A stretch of DNA of 64,000 bases, from NCBI GenBank assembly GCA_037039925.1, contig JAXRKP010000037.1:612441-676440 (forward strand). The letters run 5' to 3'. The notes below the pieces were generated by a model. The model had not been told where the DNA came from and searched no databases. It saw nothing but the letters and a program-made list of their open reading frames with translations. Made by a program: the position numbers and the translations under genes. Below are positions 12,010-24,104 of the stretch, one piece after another. Position 1 is the first letter of the stretch; each line of letters begins with the position of its first letter. This DNA comes from Doris montereyensis (Eukaryota; Mollusca; Gastropoda; Nudibranchia; Dorididae).

Positions 12010-13175
12010 ATGCCATTGTTCATCTCTCCTCAAGGTGTCAAATGCCTTTTCTTAGTCAATAAAACTGAGGTGTAGATCTAGGTCAATACTTCTTTCAAGG
12101 AATTTTTCTGTTGTTTGTGTAATTCTAAATAGAATCTATTTGGTCCTGTACACTTCTCTCTGGTCTGACTCCTCTCTGATGTTCTTCAATCTGATCTTCT
12201 ACTATTTTCCTCAATCTTATTTCCAGTGTACTGCAATACACTTTTCTTGGTACACTCAGCGGTGATATCCCTCTATAGTTTGAGCATTCCAGTTGATCCT
12301 TTTGTGTATATTGGTACTATCATTTCCTTCTGGCACCTGTTTTGACTTCCATGCTTGTTGGCATATATTTCAATTTCATGCAGTAGTTTGTCTTCCTCTC
12401 TCTCCCTTGGATTTTAATAATTTCTGGATATTTTGATCTGCTCATGAGGCCTTTCATAGTTTGATTTTTCGTATAGGGCTGTTTGGATTTCTTCCATTTA
12501 AATATCTACATCTTCAGTTATCTCAGCTGGATCTTTTGTTATTCTTACTGGTTGATCTTTACTGCTGGTCTCATCTGTTCTGTAGGGATCATGCAATTCT
12601 CTGTGTTTCCATGATTTCATTGTCTTCCTTCATTATTTCGCCTTTGGTGTTTTTTAAATTGTCTAATTGGTCATGCTTTGATCTTTCTCATGCTCTCAAT
12701 ACAACTGAGAAATGTTTCCAGTTGCCACTTTTCTTCTACTGTGCTATCATTCAGATCAATCTGCCTTTCACTGATGAATCTATATATCCTAGATTGGTAT
12801 GTATATACATGTTTTACTATTGATCAATGTAGTTCTCCTGTTTTGAGTTTAGTAGCTTTTTTTTTCTTCTCTTTCCTTTCTATTTGTTTTCCTCAGTCAG
12901 CCATCTCATTTTTGCAATCACTAGATGATGATTACTATATTGATGGTGTTGGGCACAAACCGGTCAAATCTGAAATTTCCAATTTTAAGAAAAAAAATAA
13001 CCTTGAGCTAATAAATTTTCAACTGTCTTATTATAGTTTTTCATGTCTTTTATGTATTAGGAGGCAATTTCCTGTTCTAGCTCTATCCTACTACTCGGAG
13101 AAGATTAAAGTATGATTAACTCCTACATTTTCTATTCTTTGTCCTTTTTTCTTTGTTTCTGTGTTAGCCTTTGAA
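12010..13175 (-). pseudogene. RTE-like LINE fragment (third copy of the 3.3-kb family)
   Basis: The complement of 12.01-13.17 kb aligns block by block with the full copies at 49.6 and 59.8 kb. It covers part of the endonuclease (complement of about 13030-13170), the linker (12700-12960) and the start of the RT (12010-12460). Most of the palm and the 3' end are missing. It is more diverged than the two full copies and full of frame breaks. Confidence 0.8.
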
Positions 13176-13275
13176 TTTTTCTAATTCACCCTGAGATCAC
13201 CACGATGGTGGACGGTGTGAATTTCAATTAAACAAGTACCCTAGGCAGGTCGTGGGGCTACGACTGTCGAGAAAT
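13176..13275 (-). repeat. Dispersed repeat D, fragment
   Basis: It shares the block ACCCTGAGATCAC...GGTGGAC..GTGAATTTCAAT..AACAA with about 26,800 and about 28,960. Orientation follows those copies. Confidence 0.5.
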
Positions 13276-13353
13276 GCTCAATGGATATTCTACATCCTCT
13301 TCTTCAGCGTTGTCTTTACTTTGGTCAACTTTAAAAAGACTACGAATGAAGTG

Positions 13354-13647
13354 TTAGGTCATGCCTGTCGTGTTCAGGAAGAGTTTTTGACAGACAGAGA
13401 ACTTCTTTCCTTCCCTCTTTAGAGAATACTGTATAGTGTGAGTTCGAATGTTATTGTTGGTTAAAGCTCGTCTACGTTGAACATCAACTTTGTCCACGAG
13501 CCCATACACAAAGTTCCTCTTCTCGTTCCATGAAACCGACCAAACATAGTTTAAAATGCTCAGCCGTTGTTCATCTGTGAACAGAGAGCATGATCGAGTC
13601 TTGCTGTTGCAGGTACAAGGCTCCCCTATCGTCTTGCATGGTGACAT
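13354..13647 (-). CDS. Transposase-like multicopy protein, N-terminal exon or fragment
   Basis: A 97-residue frame. It has Cys-rich residues near the start (MSPCKTIGEPCTCNSKTRSC), then FTDEQRLSILNYVWSV, NEKRNFVYGLVDKVDVQRRR, YSLKREGKKFSVCQKLFLNT and TGMT, where it stops. The order Cys cluster, F..E.R..I...W, then basic patch and VC...FLNT.G matches the N-terminal half of the family whose C-terminal signature (FIDSFPQIDGHY) is seen on the + strand at 7.4 kb. Such proteins are common, uncharacterised and probably transposon-derived; that is family memory, not a search. The frame closes right after TGM where homologues would continue, so it is a fragment, an exon or a frameshifted copy. Confidence 0.5.
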   Translation of the reverse strand: MSPCKTIGEPCTCNSKTRSCSLFTDEQRLSILNYVWSVSWNEKRNFVYGLVDKVDVQRRRALTNNNIRTHTIQYSLKREGKKFSVCQKLFLNTTGMT

Positions 13648-13830
13648 GCCTCCTATTCTCTTTCATATTCTTGACCCAACTCTCTCTTCCTTTTGCGAGA
13701 ATTATTCTTCCATTTCAAATGATTCGATGATACTGCAACTTTAAAAACAATGTTTTCTTCCTCTGCACGAGAGGATGCAGGTCCTCTGAAATGAGAAGGC
13801 AATGCATTCTGGCACCGTAAATAAGGTAGA

Positions 13831-14095
13831 CATGATTCTGCTAGAGAGTAAAAGTAGGCGTTGGTCAGGCTAAAGTAAGGTAGGCGTTGGGTCGTGTTGT
13901 GGAGGTTCTGCTAGAGAGTAAAAGTAGGCGTTGGGTTGTGTTGTGGAGGCTCTGCTAGAGAGTTTGGTAAGGTAGGCGTTGGGTCTCTGTGTTGTGGAGG
14001 TTCTGCTAGAGAGTTAGGTAAGGTAGGCGTTGGGTCTGCTAGAGAGTTTGGTTGTGGAGGCTCTGCTAGAGAGTTTGGTAAGGTAGGCATTGGAT
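13831..14095. repeat. Irregular minisatellite
   Basis: Variants of a core TTCTGCTAGAGAGT plus GGTAAGGTAGGCGTTGGGTC recur six times or so with variable spacing (35-74 bp). A - strand ORF (PTPTLPNSLAEPP repeats) is a by-product. Confidence 0.85.
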
Positions 14096-14099
14096 CGGT

Positions 14100-14680
14100 G
14101 GGACAAACATGAGAAAACAAACATGAACAAGTTAACCACTTACTAGCAGAATAGATACTGCAAATTGAAGTTAAATGTAGAGATAAGGATAATGATGGGT
14201 GTATAGGCCGTTTAACCACATAGGTATGCTCTGAGACTGCCTATAGCCGGGTACTTACACCTGAGTCGAGTAGGATAAGCGGAGCAGTGTACCTTACCCA
14301 AGGGCACAACAGTGATGACCCATTTAAACATTTTATTTTTGGATTAGCCCATGCATTACCTCTACGGTAACCCATCTGTACAGTGGCCAGGGCACCGTTG
14401 TTTGACTCGACTCATTCTCAAGCTGTGCCCACAACTATGTCACCGACGTTTAAGGATGTCACTCATATTTATTATAATTATCATGATAACAAATCAGACG
14501 ATAGCTTCTGTAAATTATGTAATTATGTATTTTAGTAATATTATGATTATCTTGCTGATAATGATGGAGAAAATAAATAAAATAATAAATAAATAGTGGA
14601 TGAGTAATTTTGTGAATAGATACTTGACACGATAGGTGATGGTTGAGGCAATTAATTAATTAATTTCAATGGAGCTTATA
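14100..14680. other. No gene seen
   Basis: AT-rich. It includes ATAAATAA runs near 14570 and ATTAATTAATTAATT at 14649. Confidence 0.4.
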
Positions 14681-14685
14681 ACAAG

Positions 14686-14687
14686 AT

Positions 14688-14736
<49 letters not shown>

Positions 14737-14790
14737 CAGAGAGACAGAAAGGGAATGGGGGAGACAGAAAGAGAGAGGTAGAGAGAGAGG
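14686..14790. repeat. (GA)n/(CAGA)n microsatellite
   Basis: A GA run followed by nine or so GACA units and a degenerate GAGA tail. Confidence 0.9.
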
Positions 14791-15299
14791 TTTTGTTTTT
14801 CTCGTATAAAGAAATACTAAATTCATCAAAACTTACCGGAATTTTCGCATCGTGATGTAGAACACTTCAGCTCTAAATTACTTGAATTTGTAATATCATC
14901 GAAAGCAGAAAATGATAAGTTCAGATCACTGGTGTCATTAAAGAAAACTTCATTTACAATAGTATCCAATTTATTATCTTCAGGAAATGCACATTTTGTT
15001 TTGGTATTATATTTTCCGATGAATATGACCTATTATTTGTTTGCTTCTGGACTGATGCTTGCAAAATTTTGTAAACATGACAGTTTTTATCCATATTTTG
15101 AACTTCTTTGAACAATTTAAAAGGGTGAGGATTGTTGTCTAATTAACATTAATCTATATTGGTATATCTGATTCTTAATAATGCCTGGAAGACACGATTA
15201 ATGCAGAATCACTCAGCATTTCCACATGAACTATGAAATAAAAGCTTTTATATTTGTAGGACACGCCAGTCTATCCTACACCTTATTATTCTTTTTGAT

Positions 15300-15925
15300 T
15301 GACAGCTCACCTGATTTTAATCGCCAATAAGGAGCGTCTTTGAAATGTACAATGATATGGACCCACCCTTGTCATATATTGTTATAATCATTTCTTTTTT
15401 GTTGATGAAATAGTGGCGCTGTATGGCAAGATTGTCTGTTGGCGCACCTGTTCCCTGTGCTCTTTGATGTGGTTGTGTCTGATGTCCTAATAGGTGTGGT
15501 GGTCAACACGTTTTGATTTGTCTAGACGGATTCTAATTTTTCACTGTGATAGTGGTTGTTCACTGCGACCGTATCATCTTTGTTTTGTTCTGACCATAGC
15601 GTCCACAGACTCTCCCAGTAGCCACCCCCTGGTTTTTAGTCGCCCATAATGAATGTATAGACCCTCCTTGTCATATTTTTTCATTAATTCATTGCTGACA
15701 TAATAATGACGTCGTATGGTAAGATGGTCTGTCAACTTATCTCTTATTCCGAGTTTTAATGTTTTGTTCATTGTACTCTTTGATGTGGCGGTGTCTGATG
15801 TCCGAATAGACGTGGTGATTATCACGTTCTGATCCGTCTAAACAACTTTTAAGTGTTCAGCCACTGTGACTGTAGTGGCTCACTCGACCGTGTCATCTTT
15901 CGTTATGACCAATGTGTCCACACAC
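15300..15925. repeat. Degenerate tandem duplication, unit about 310 bp
   Basis: Two copies in direct orientation share CTTGTCATAT, a block with TATGGCAAGAT/TATGGTAAGAT, CTCTTTGATGTGG, GTGTCTGATGTCC.AATAG, CACGTT.TGAT..GTCTA and GTATCATCTTTG/GTGTCATCTTTC, in the same order. An 83-codon - strand ORF in the second copy (15574-15825) is not open in the first. Confidence 0.8.
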
Positions 15926-16199
15926 ACTTCCTTAATCAACAAAATCAAAGTCCAGATGTCAAAACGAAACACTGAGTGGACTTGTGCGATTTCATTGTAG
16001 GGCTTTGGAGTTGTGCGGGTTCGTCTCACTTCATTTCAATTAATTTCCTATCGGTTTTTAATTCTGATTTTTTTGTCACAATATGTATTGATTTTAGATC
16101 AATTTAAGACAAAAAATTTTAAAAAATTGACTTGTGCGGATTCGTCATAAGGCCAACGATATGACGTACATTTTTAAAAAATAAAATATTTTGTAGTAA

Positions 16200-17185
16200 A
16201 AAATAGTCAATATTTTAACATAAATTACCCTAACACTGACTGAGAAGATGGCAGTAAAAACGTGTATATTGGCGGTTAATCGCCAAATGTGGCAACACCA
16301 AGGTCACCTGGCTTCTGCCGACACCGCTCATTGCTTTGGCTCATCTTACGCGTCAAGTGTGTATGTAAACATGCGCACAAGCATAGGAATAGAGGAAAAA
16401 ACAAAAAAATGGCCATTTTGATGTTTGTTTTCACAACAGTGCACATCTAAACCTAGATATATAATCCTTTTTACATTAGTAACAATGCCAGAGACTGTCG
16501 AAAGAGTAAGGTGGCTGCTATAACAAGGGAAACCAGTTTGAAGTGTTTGTTTTGTTTGTTTATTTTATTTTTATTTTTTTACTTGCAATTTTCTCGAAAA
16601 TGCAATTTACCTAACAATTTGTATTATATTTGTCACACAGGTTCCTCTTGTCAATGTTAATAGAATGACATACGTTTTTTTTTATATCTTTTAAACTTTT
16701 TGAGAAATTAACTTTTTGGGTAATAAAAATGTTTTTTTTGTATATTCACGATATACATTATTTTCAAAAATTCATTATAAAAAAAACTATCCAAAATATC
16801 GAAAAAACCACGCCGCTCCTTAGATATTGAATGGAAAAGACAATTTGCACAGGTTTTAAGTGATTTTATTCATAACTAAGGGAGGAGATAGATTTTGAAA
16901 ACTGGGTCAAAATCCAAAATGGCGGCCGTTTCTATGGCAACCAAGGAGCTACAAATTTTAAAATGATATAGGATGACTGTAATTTGACAGTTACTCATGT
17001 ACACACTAAAAGCAAAAACCCAAACTCAAAGGCAAAAAAAATCAGTTCAGGTGCCCTCACCGCACCGCCCTGCCCCGCCCCTTTAAGTGCAAGTATGCAT
17101 TATGTTATATTTAGAATGAGAGTGAAAGTGGGTTAAACAAGAATGATTAAATATCATGGATTTTTGAATCTTAGTTATGACATGT
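16200..17185. repeat. About 0.9-kb direct repeat, left copy (SET gene 5' region)
   Basis: Similar along its length, with indels, to 30070-30925. Shared blocks include ACTGAGAAGATGGCAGTAAA, CACCTGGCTTCTGC, GCGCACAAGCATAGGA, GTGCACATCTAAACCTAGAT and CATTAGTAACAATGCCAGAG. It ends 110 bp upstream of the first recognisable SET exon. It could be a duplicated promoter/first exon of the SET gene or an unclassified repeat. Confidence 0.85.
16485..16505 (+). CDS. Candidate first coding exon of the SET-domain gene
   Basis: ATG in the context ACAATGC, seven codons (MPETVER), then a strong donor GTAAGG. The same ATG and frame occur in the repeat copy at 30367. A later donor (GTGGCT at 16511) would give phase 2, which fits the next exon better. 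Assignment to the SET gene rests on position only. Confidence 0.35.
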
Positions 17186-20100
17186 TCATCATCTATTCAG
17201 ATGGTTGTACCCTATTAAAATTGAATTTCTTCATGATTGTATGCTAAACTTAAAAAAAAAAAGTCATTTAAATAACTTAAATTTGTCTTACTCAACAGTG
17301 AAAAAGACGCTCCCCAAGACTGACTCGCCTGGAAAAGCTTACAAAGGGGCTGTCAAGTGACCCAAACAAGTACAAATCCAAGTTCTCGGTATGTGAAGTG
17401 GAGGGTAAAGGGAGAAGTCTGTTTCTCCTGAAAGGGGTTATCAAGAAAGATTCATTCGTACTGGAGTATGAAGGAGACCTCATATCCCACAGGGAAGCTG
17501 AAAGGAGAGAGGCAGCATATGCAGTCAACAAGGAGGGTTGCTACATTCTGTTTTTCAAGTTTCAGGTTTTCTGATTTTTTATTCCTTATGTTCTTTTTTA
17601 AAACGAAAATATACAATAAAACAGTAACTAAAATGGTCATGTTGACATCTGTAATGGAGATAACGGTCAAAGGACAATGTTATGTTGTTTTTCATTGTAC
17701 AAAAAAAAAAGATAAAAAGAAGAGGTTTTAGTTTTTATTATTTTAAATGCAAAGGACCTTTACTCTTATATTGATGAGTTTCACATGGAACCTTTCCATT
17801 GACAAATCAATCCTTTCCATTGGCACATCAATCCTTTCCATTGATACGATACACTTATCTTTTCTATTGACACATTACCAAGTAATCTTTTCCATGTACG
17901 TAACCCTTTCCTGCCTATTGCAACCCAATGCGTCATTAGCCTTACAGCCTACTGTGATCGAATGCGACATCAGCATCGATGCCTAAAGTGTCATATAATG
18001 CGTCCCTTGCTTACTCTTCGTCTTTGTACTCCCTTAACAACAAGATCTCTTAGTGTGCAAGATTTGAATCGGCAATCTCGTGGTGTGCAAGACTTTCGGC
18101 TCTTTTGTGAAAAAACCAGCATATTTTTATCTACTTTTGTTTTTAACTTACAGCGATTGCAAAACTAGATCTATACCTTTTTTTAGGATTGCTCAGTTTT
18201 TGAAAATTGTCAAATGACTTTTATCCCCACAAGAAATTCAAGTGTCTCTCTTCAAATTTAAAAAAAGTTGCTCTCAGGGAGGGGGAACCCCCACTTTACA
18301 TGTTAACTCATTGTGATGTAGATATGAAGTAAAGTGAAGAAAAGAAGATAAATCCTCTGAGCCACTAACCCTTGTTGATGGGTTTTTCTGTTCAATCGTT
18401 TAAAAAAAATGATTTGAACTACACCAGCTCTCTTTTACTGCATCAGTTTTAACCATTGCACTGATAGATCTAGTAGCTTTCTTTGCTGTCTTTTTCTTGG
18501 GACTTACTGTTGACAGCAGTGATAAATGCAGAAGTTTCTATTAATGATTTTATAAATTAATCTCCAATTTTGGGTTTCAATTTCTTTGTTTTTGTGCCTC
18601 CTTAAGGTACTCTGCTTTTAATGATGTCACTGACGTTTTTCCTTTTCAAAATGTTTTTCAACAGAGACGGAAGGTGGCTATTGATGCTACAAGACATTTC
18701 AGCTCATATGCCCGCTACCTCAATCATTCAAGACAACCAAATATTAAATTTCACACACCCTGATTGTGGACCTAGATTCTAAAAATGTGCCTAGAATTGG
18801 AGCGTATGCACTCAAAGATATTCACGAAGGAGATGAGATTGTTTTTGATTATGGAGTTAGGGACAGTGATATATCATGGCTCAAAAACACAAAGGTTTGT
18901 ATGAGAAATTGTCTCAAATCATTGCACAAAGTGGGAACGATTAGATTCTCTTAATTAGTCTCTAAGCCCTAAATGCAAACAGGAAACTTGGATATCATTG
19001 TCTATCTACTGTAATTACTATTTCCCCGTTTTTAAAAATGTCATCTTGAAGGTTTTATATTATGTATTGTGAATAGAAAATCATATTGTATATGGTATTT
19101 TTATGATGTAAAAGCACAAATTAAAGATGATTTAAGTGTTCTTTTCGATCATTTCTTACATGGTTTTAAGCTGAGAGGCTTTGATAATGAATACATTTTT
19201 ATTTTGTTTGTTGAGCATTAAACCTGCATAGATTGCAACTCTCCATCTTTCAAGTCCTTGCTAGCAGAGTTTGTAGTGGGCATTCATTTAACTCTCAAGG
19301 TCAGGGCATATCCAAATACTTCATTCTGTTTGATATTCCTCTTTTGTATGATTTGTTGATGACAGGAGGAACTTTCATGTTTGAGGCTGATTTCAGCCCT
19401 CTTCAAGTTCTGTCACTGGCGGGTATTAGTGATACAAATAAGGCAAAACAAACCACACTGGCTTAATTGAAGGGGTCATTTCAATAGTATGCCTAATTCA
19501 CTATTACATCATTTAGACAAAAATGCCAAAAAACCAAGGATTTTTAACACTATTAGCTTTGGGAATTTCAAGTTTCGAACGGCTGTAAACGTTATACATT
19601 TTCATCATATCATTTTCACACTTTTCAAGAACCATGATTTCCATTTCTTCCCAAGGATTATCTCTTTGTCTCTTTTTCTAGAAAATGGACATCGGCACAC
19701 TCTTGACTGACCCCTTTAATTATTATATTTCTAAGCCTCTTACTCTTTAAAAAATTATCAAATTGAAAAATAGATCATGTGGATGCAGTGATGAGAAATC
19801 AGCAAAATCACTGTAGTATCTCTCTATAAGTGATATTTTTTCCACTGCTTACTTCATGATTCTGATTGACTATCCTTGTAAGAATCAACTTGAGTGTCGT
19901 CAGTGTCTTTATACCTAATGGAGGTGGCAACTACTTTTATTTCACCAAATTTAATGGCTGTGCACCTCTCTTTAACTCTGAAAAGGGAAAGAAATGAAGT
20001 GTTATGTGTTTTTCTTTTCAATAATAAAGGCTGCAATAAAGGTAAAAAAGCATTACAAAGACAAATTCAAACTTGTCCATTTCTAGTTTTGATTTTCCAC

Positions 20101-23100
20101 AAAGGGTGAGAAAAATGGCGAAAAGTTTTCACAAATTAACATGTTCAGGTTTATTAGGCAAAACAATATTTATGTGAGAGATAAATGAATTTCATAATGT
20201 TTTTGACTAGGCTCATGTCCACCTTTAATATATTATGCACTTGTTCTAATAGTGTGTAGAATTTATGGAGGCTTGGTTTAAAACCTATCATGAATACACA
20301 ATCGACTTTACCTCCATTATAGTGTGACATAAATTTTATTAAGCCCCTGATTGCATTGACTGGTTCTGACAGACTGTTGTGGATACAAATCATGCAGGAA
20401 TTAATTTTTTTAAAAAATTTAGACAGAGCTAGGTCAAAAGTGAAGCAATTTGAACAGGTGGCGTGATTTTGTGTTTGAATGAGATCTCTTGCTTTTGCAT
20501 TTAGATTCTTACAGATATTTTGTGGCTAACAGTTTTGTCTAATTTAATCATACTATTAAAATGTTTTGATTTCACAGATATCTCATATGACAGAGCTATC
20601 ATCAAATCAAAGTGATTCAGAGAGTTCTGAAGATGAGAGTGTGTCAGATTACTCAAGGAAACTTATTTCATAAGCCAGGAATTTCTCACCGCCAGTCAGT
20701 TCAGTGGCCTAGTCATTCTGATCTAGTAATGCTTCCCCGGTATTAATCGTTAAATATTATGGGATCCTCTATGCAGTTGTCTCTTCTGACTGGTGATTAT
20801 GCCTTGAGGTTTACACCTAAACCCTCTCGCCAAGCAGTGCGCCCTTCGTATTCAGTTAGATTTGAGAACCTTGATGAGCCAGAAAAGATACTTAGTATTG
20901 TGAGAACCCAAAACGTCCTCCAAGCGTTATTACACTTTCAGGATCTGAATCACAAACTGAATCAGAGGATGTTCTGCCATCGAACAAGGGCCAAATAGCA
21001 TATCTAAAGTTATGGACTGGCAGTGCAAAACACTTTCATTTTTAACGATGTGCAGAGTGATATTAAAATTCTGAATGTGGAAAGTATGGGAGTCAGTACA
21101 CAGGGCCCAGTTCCAGCGTATCAGCACTCCACTCTCGACAATTGGTAACATGACTTCTTTTTGCTCACAGGTATCGAATGATATTTGTGCCAATGTGGTT
21201 CCAAAACAGCACATCTCCTCCATGGAATATTCCTCGTGTAATACAACCAAAAAGTAACTCATACAACATGTGCAACCCAAATATGCAACACCTTTCAAAA
21301 ACAAAATCCAACCCTCATTTTCCTGTCCATCCACGAGTCATCAAGGTAACCAACTTAGCAAACCTATCTCTGTGACTCCATACAGGCTATTAAGCGAAAA
21401 TAAGAACAGGCGACTACTGATTTGCCTGTTGTTAGAGACAAGAATGGACCATCTGATGAATGTGATGAAATGCCAGTTATGTCTGATTATTTTGGAACAT
21501 TGGTGCGACTCAAAGCAAAAGGTTGTGATATGGAAAATGAACCCTTGGTTGGCGTAAGCAGACAGACATGTTTCATTCTGTTTCAAATAGTGCTGTTGAG
21601 GATGAAGATCTTGTCTTTATAGACAGTCCAGCACCATCAAAGTATCTTCATCAAGGAATTCTCTGCTAAGGATTTTGACCATGTCCCAGTGATTTCATTA
21701 TCTTCTGATGACTTGGATAAACCATAACAAATCTGTTTCCTTCGAAACTGGAGGATTTCAACCACTGTGCTCAAACTTCTTTGCCAATGGCGTCAACCGA
21801 GCGTAACAAATCTTCTCAAGTGCAAAATTCATTTCAGTTACCAAAGACAGGTGTGGAGGGACATTTTAGAAAGGCATGAACCACTCTTTTCCAATTCCTG
21901 GGCCATCAGGATCATCAGCAGTGGAAAATCCTTCTAAAAGAGGTGCGGACAATTTTGCCCATGACACGTTTTCATCATCATCACCAGAAATAGTTATAGA
22001 GACGACTCAAGCACAGCCGCGTAAACCGTCCCATCAAACTTTCAAATGTCGGCCTCTACACCCTTCCAAGAAATAATCATAGAGGACGATTCTGGAACCG
22101 GCGTCAATCATGTGGTCCCAAGCTTTACTTTATCAACCTCTGCAGCATTGTCATCCCATCAAGGGCCATCTCTCATTCGTCAGTCTTTAGCTTCCCCTCC
22201 GGTGGCAGTCATCAAGCCATTTAATGCTTGTGATAGATTGGTAAGTTTGGGAGTTTGAGTTGAAGGAAGTAAAATAAACCATTATTCATTGTTTAGCTTA
22301 GGTTTATCAGAGGAGAAGTGGCGTCGGTGGTCGAGCGGTTAGGCTGCCGGACTGGGGATCATAAGTCATGAGTTTGAATCCCTAGCAAAGCCAGGTCCGA
22401 TGTTGTGTTCCTTGGGAAAGACACGTAACACGCATTTTCCCAACTCTACCTAGGTGCAAATGGGTACAAGCACTAGCTTGGGAGTAAAAACATGCGTCAG
22501 ACTAGCGTCCTGTCCAGGAGGTGATTATAGTCGTTTGTTCCGCTTCACGCTATAGAAACCGGGATACGCTCTGGCTCTATAGGCCTCAAGGGCCTTGAAG
22601 GAACTTTACTTAACTTTTTTTTATCAGAGGAGTAAGGTAAGTCCCACATTCAGAGATGAGCGTAAAGGTAACCAGGTAGAATCCTTTATTAAAAAGTGTT
22701 TTCTAGGCATATGGCATAATGAGATAGTTTGCCATTGCATTCCATGCCACCTTCATTTTCTGAGTCTCTGAATAAACCTAGCTACCCATTTCTCTGCTGG
22801 GGGGGGGGCAGAAAAATATGCGCGTACTGGGAATCAAAGTTGGCCTCCTGGATGGTAGCCAGGCGCTCTACCGACTGAGCTATGTGCATCTCTGTAGAGG
22901 AGTCCTGATTCTGTCCTCATCCACAAACTTTGGGTTGTTGGCAGGATTTAAGAATTTTCCTGCATTGCCCTGTAACCAACCTAGGGATATGTAACATGCA
23001 GAGAGTGTTGTGATCTGCATGTGGGACCTCCTTATTATCATTCATCTCCAATGGGACTAGGTGTCAATTCGCCTACGTAGTGGGTGGGTTTTGATTGAAA

Positions 23101-24059
23101 AAATTGAAGAGAATGTTTTATCCTGTCGGGCATGAACTTGATACCTTTTGGTTGAGGGGCTAACACCTTACCCTTGGACCACCCAGTCCTCCCTGACTGG
23201 GGATCAACCTCCTGTTTCCTGTCATGATTCTAATTTGTTGTGCTACAATGGTACCCTGGCTGCTATTTGAATTTTGAGTTAACTTGCTGTGTTAGTTTTT
23301 GTTATCATTCTTCTTCTCTTTTCCATTTGAGACATTGCGGCTTTTGAAAAAAATATTATACACATGTCTTTTAGAATAAGTTTTTCCAACTCATTAATGT
23401 AATTCCAGCAGTTATCCACTGTGATGCAAAGACTCTTAAGGGTCAGAGCGAAATGCAATGATGGGTTATAAACAAACTGTTAGGGTGGGGGGGGGGGTTG
23501 AGAACACGAATCAATCAAGAGTCAAGATTTGATAGCTGGATCTCCAAACAGAATCAAAGTTTTAGGAGACTAGAGAAGAATAGGCCAACGATCATAGACT
23601 AGGGCAGAGTTTAAATATCAAAATATGCCATGCCCATAAGTTAAGAACTTCAAAAAGAAAGATGAGATTAAGTACGCAAGAATTTGATGGAGCCAAATTT
23701 GGGCATGAATAAAAAAGATGCCATCGAGAAAGTTTAAAAAAAGGGAAGGAAGTGAAGAACTGTATATCAGGACAGAGCTCAACTACGAAAACAATATTAG
23801 GACGAATGCAGACAAATCATATTCTAAATGGCTGAAACCGAAACAATGATATGGTACCTAAATGAAAATGATGGCAGAACCATAAATCCACTATTGTAAT
23901 ACTGTACCTTTGTGAAGCCAATGGATATACACATTAGCCTAGCATTTTGTCACCCTCTGGCAGTCTTACAACATAATTTATTTCCCAAGTGGAAATAATC
24001 TGTCTCTTGTTCTTTGTCTGTTTGTCTCATATCTGCCAGTCTTTGTTTTCTCGTACTCT

Positions 24060-24104
<45 letters not shown>

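Noticed and set aside
12461..13115. Two + strand ORFs of 120 and 145 residues resembling membrane proteins (Phe/Leu/Ser-rich)
   Set aside because: They are antisense to a LINE fragment; A-rich LINE coding DNA reads as hydrophobic on the opposite strand. The same holds for ORFs at 50.7-51.2 and 61.4-62.1 kb.
15574..15825. 83-residue - strand ORF as a gene
   Set aside because: The duplicated unit at 15.3-15.6 kb is not open in the matching frame, and no domain is recognised.
22318..22395. tRNA-Leu/Ser-like gene on the + strand
   Set aside because: Only the promoter boxes are tRNA-like and the same head recurs in at least five other SINE copies.
22835..22895. tRNA gene (Gly-like anticodon loop) on the - strand
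   Set aside because: The T arm departs from the GGTTCGA consensus and a SINE body follows; a second broken copy lies at 54.7 kb. Better explained as a tRNA-derived SINE.
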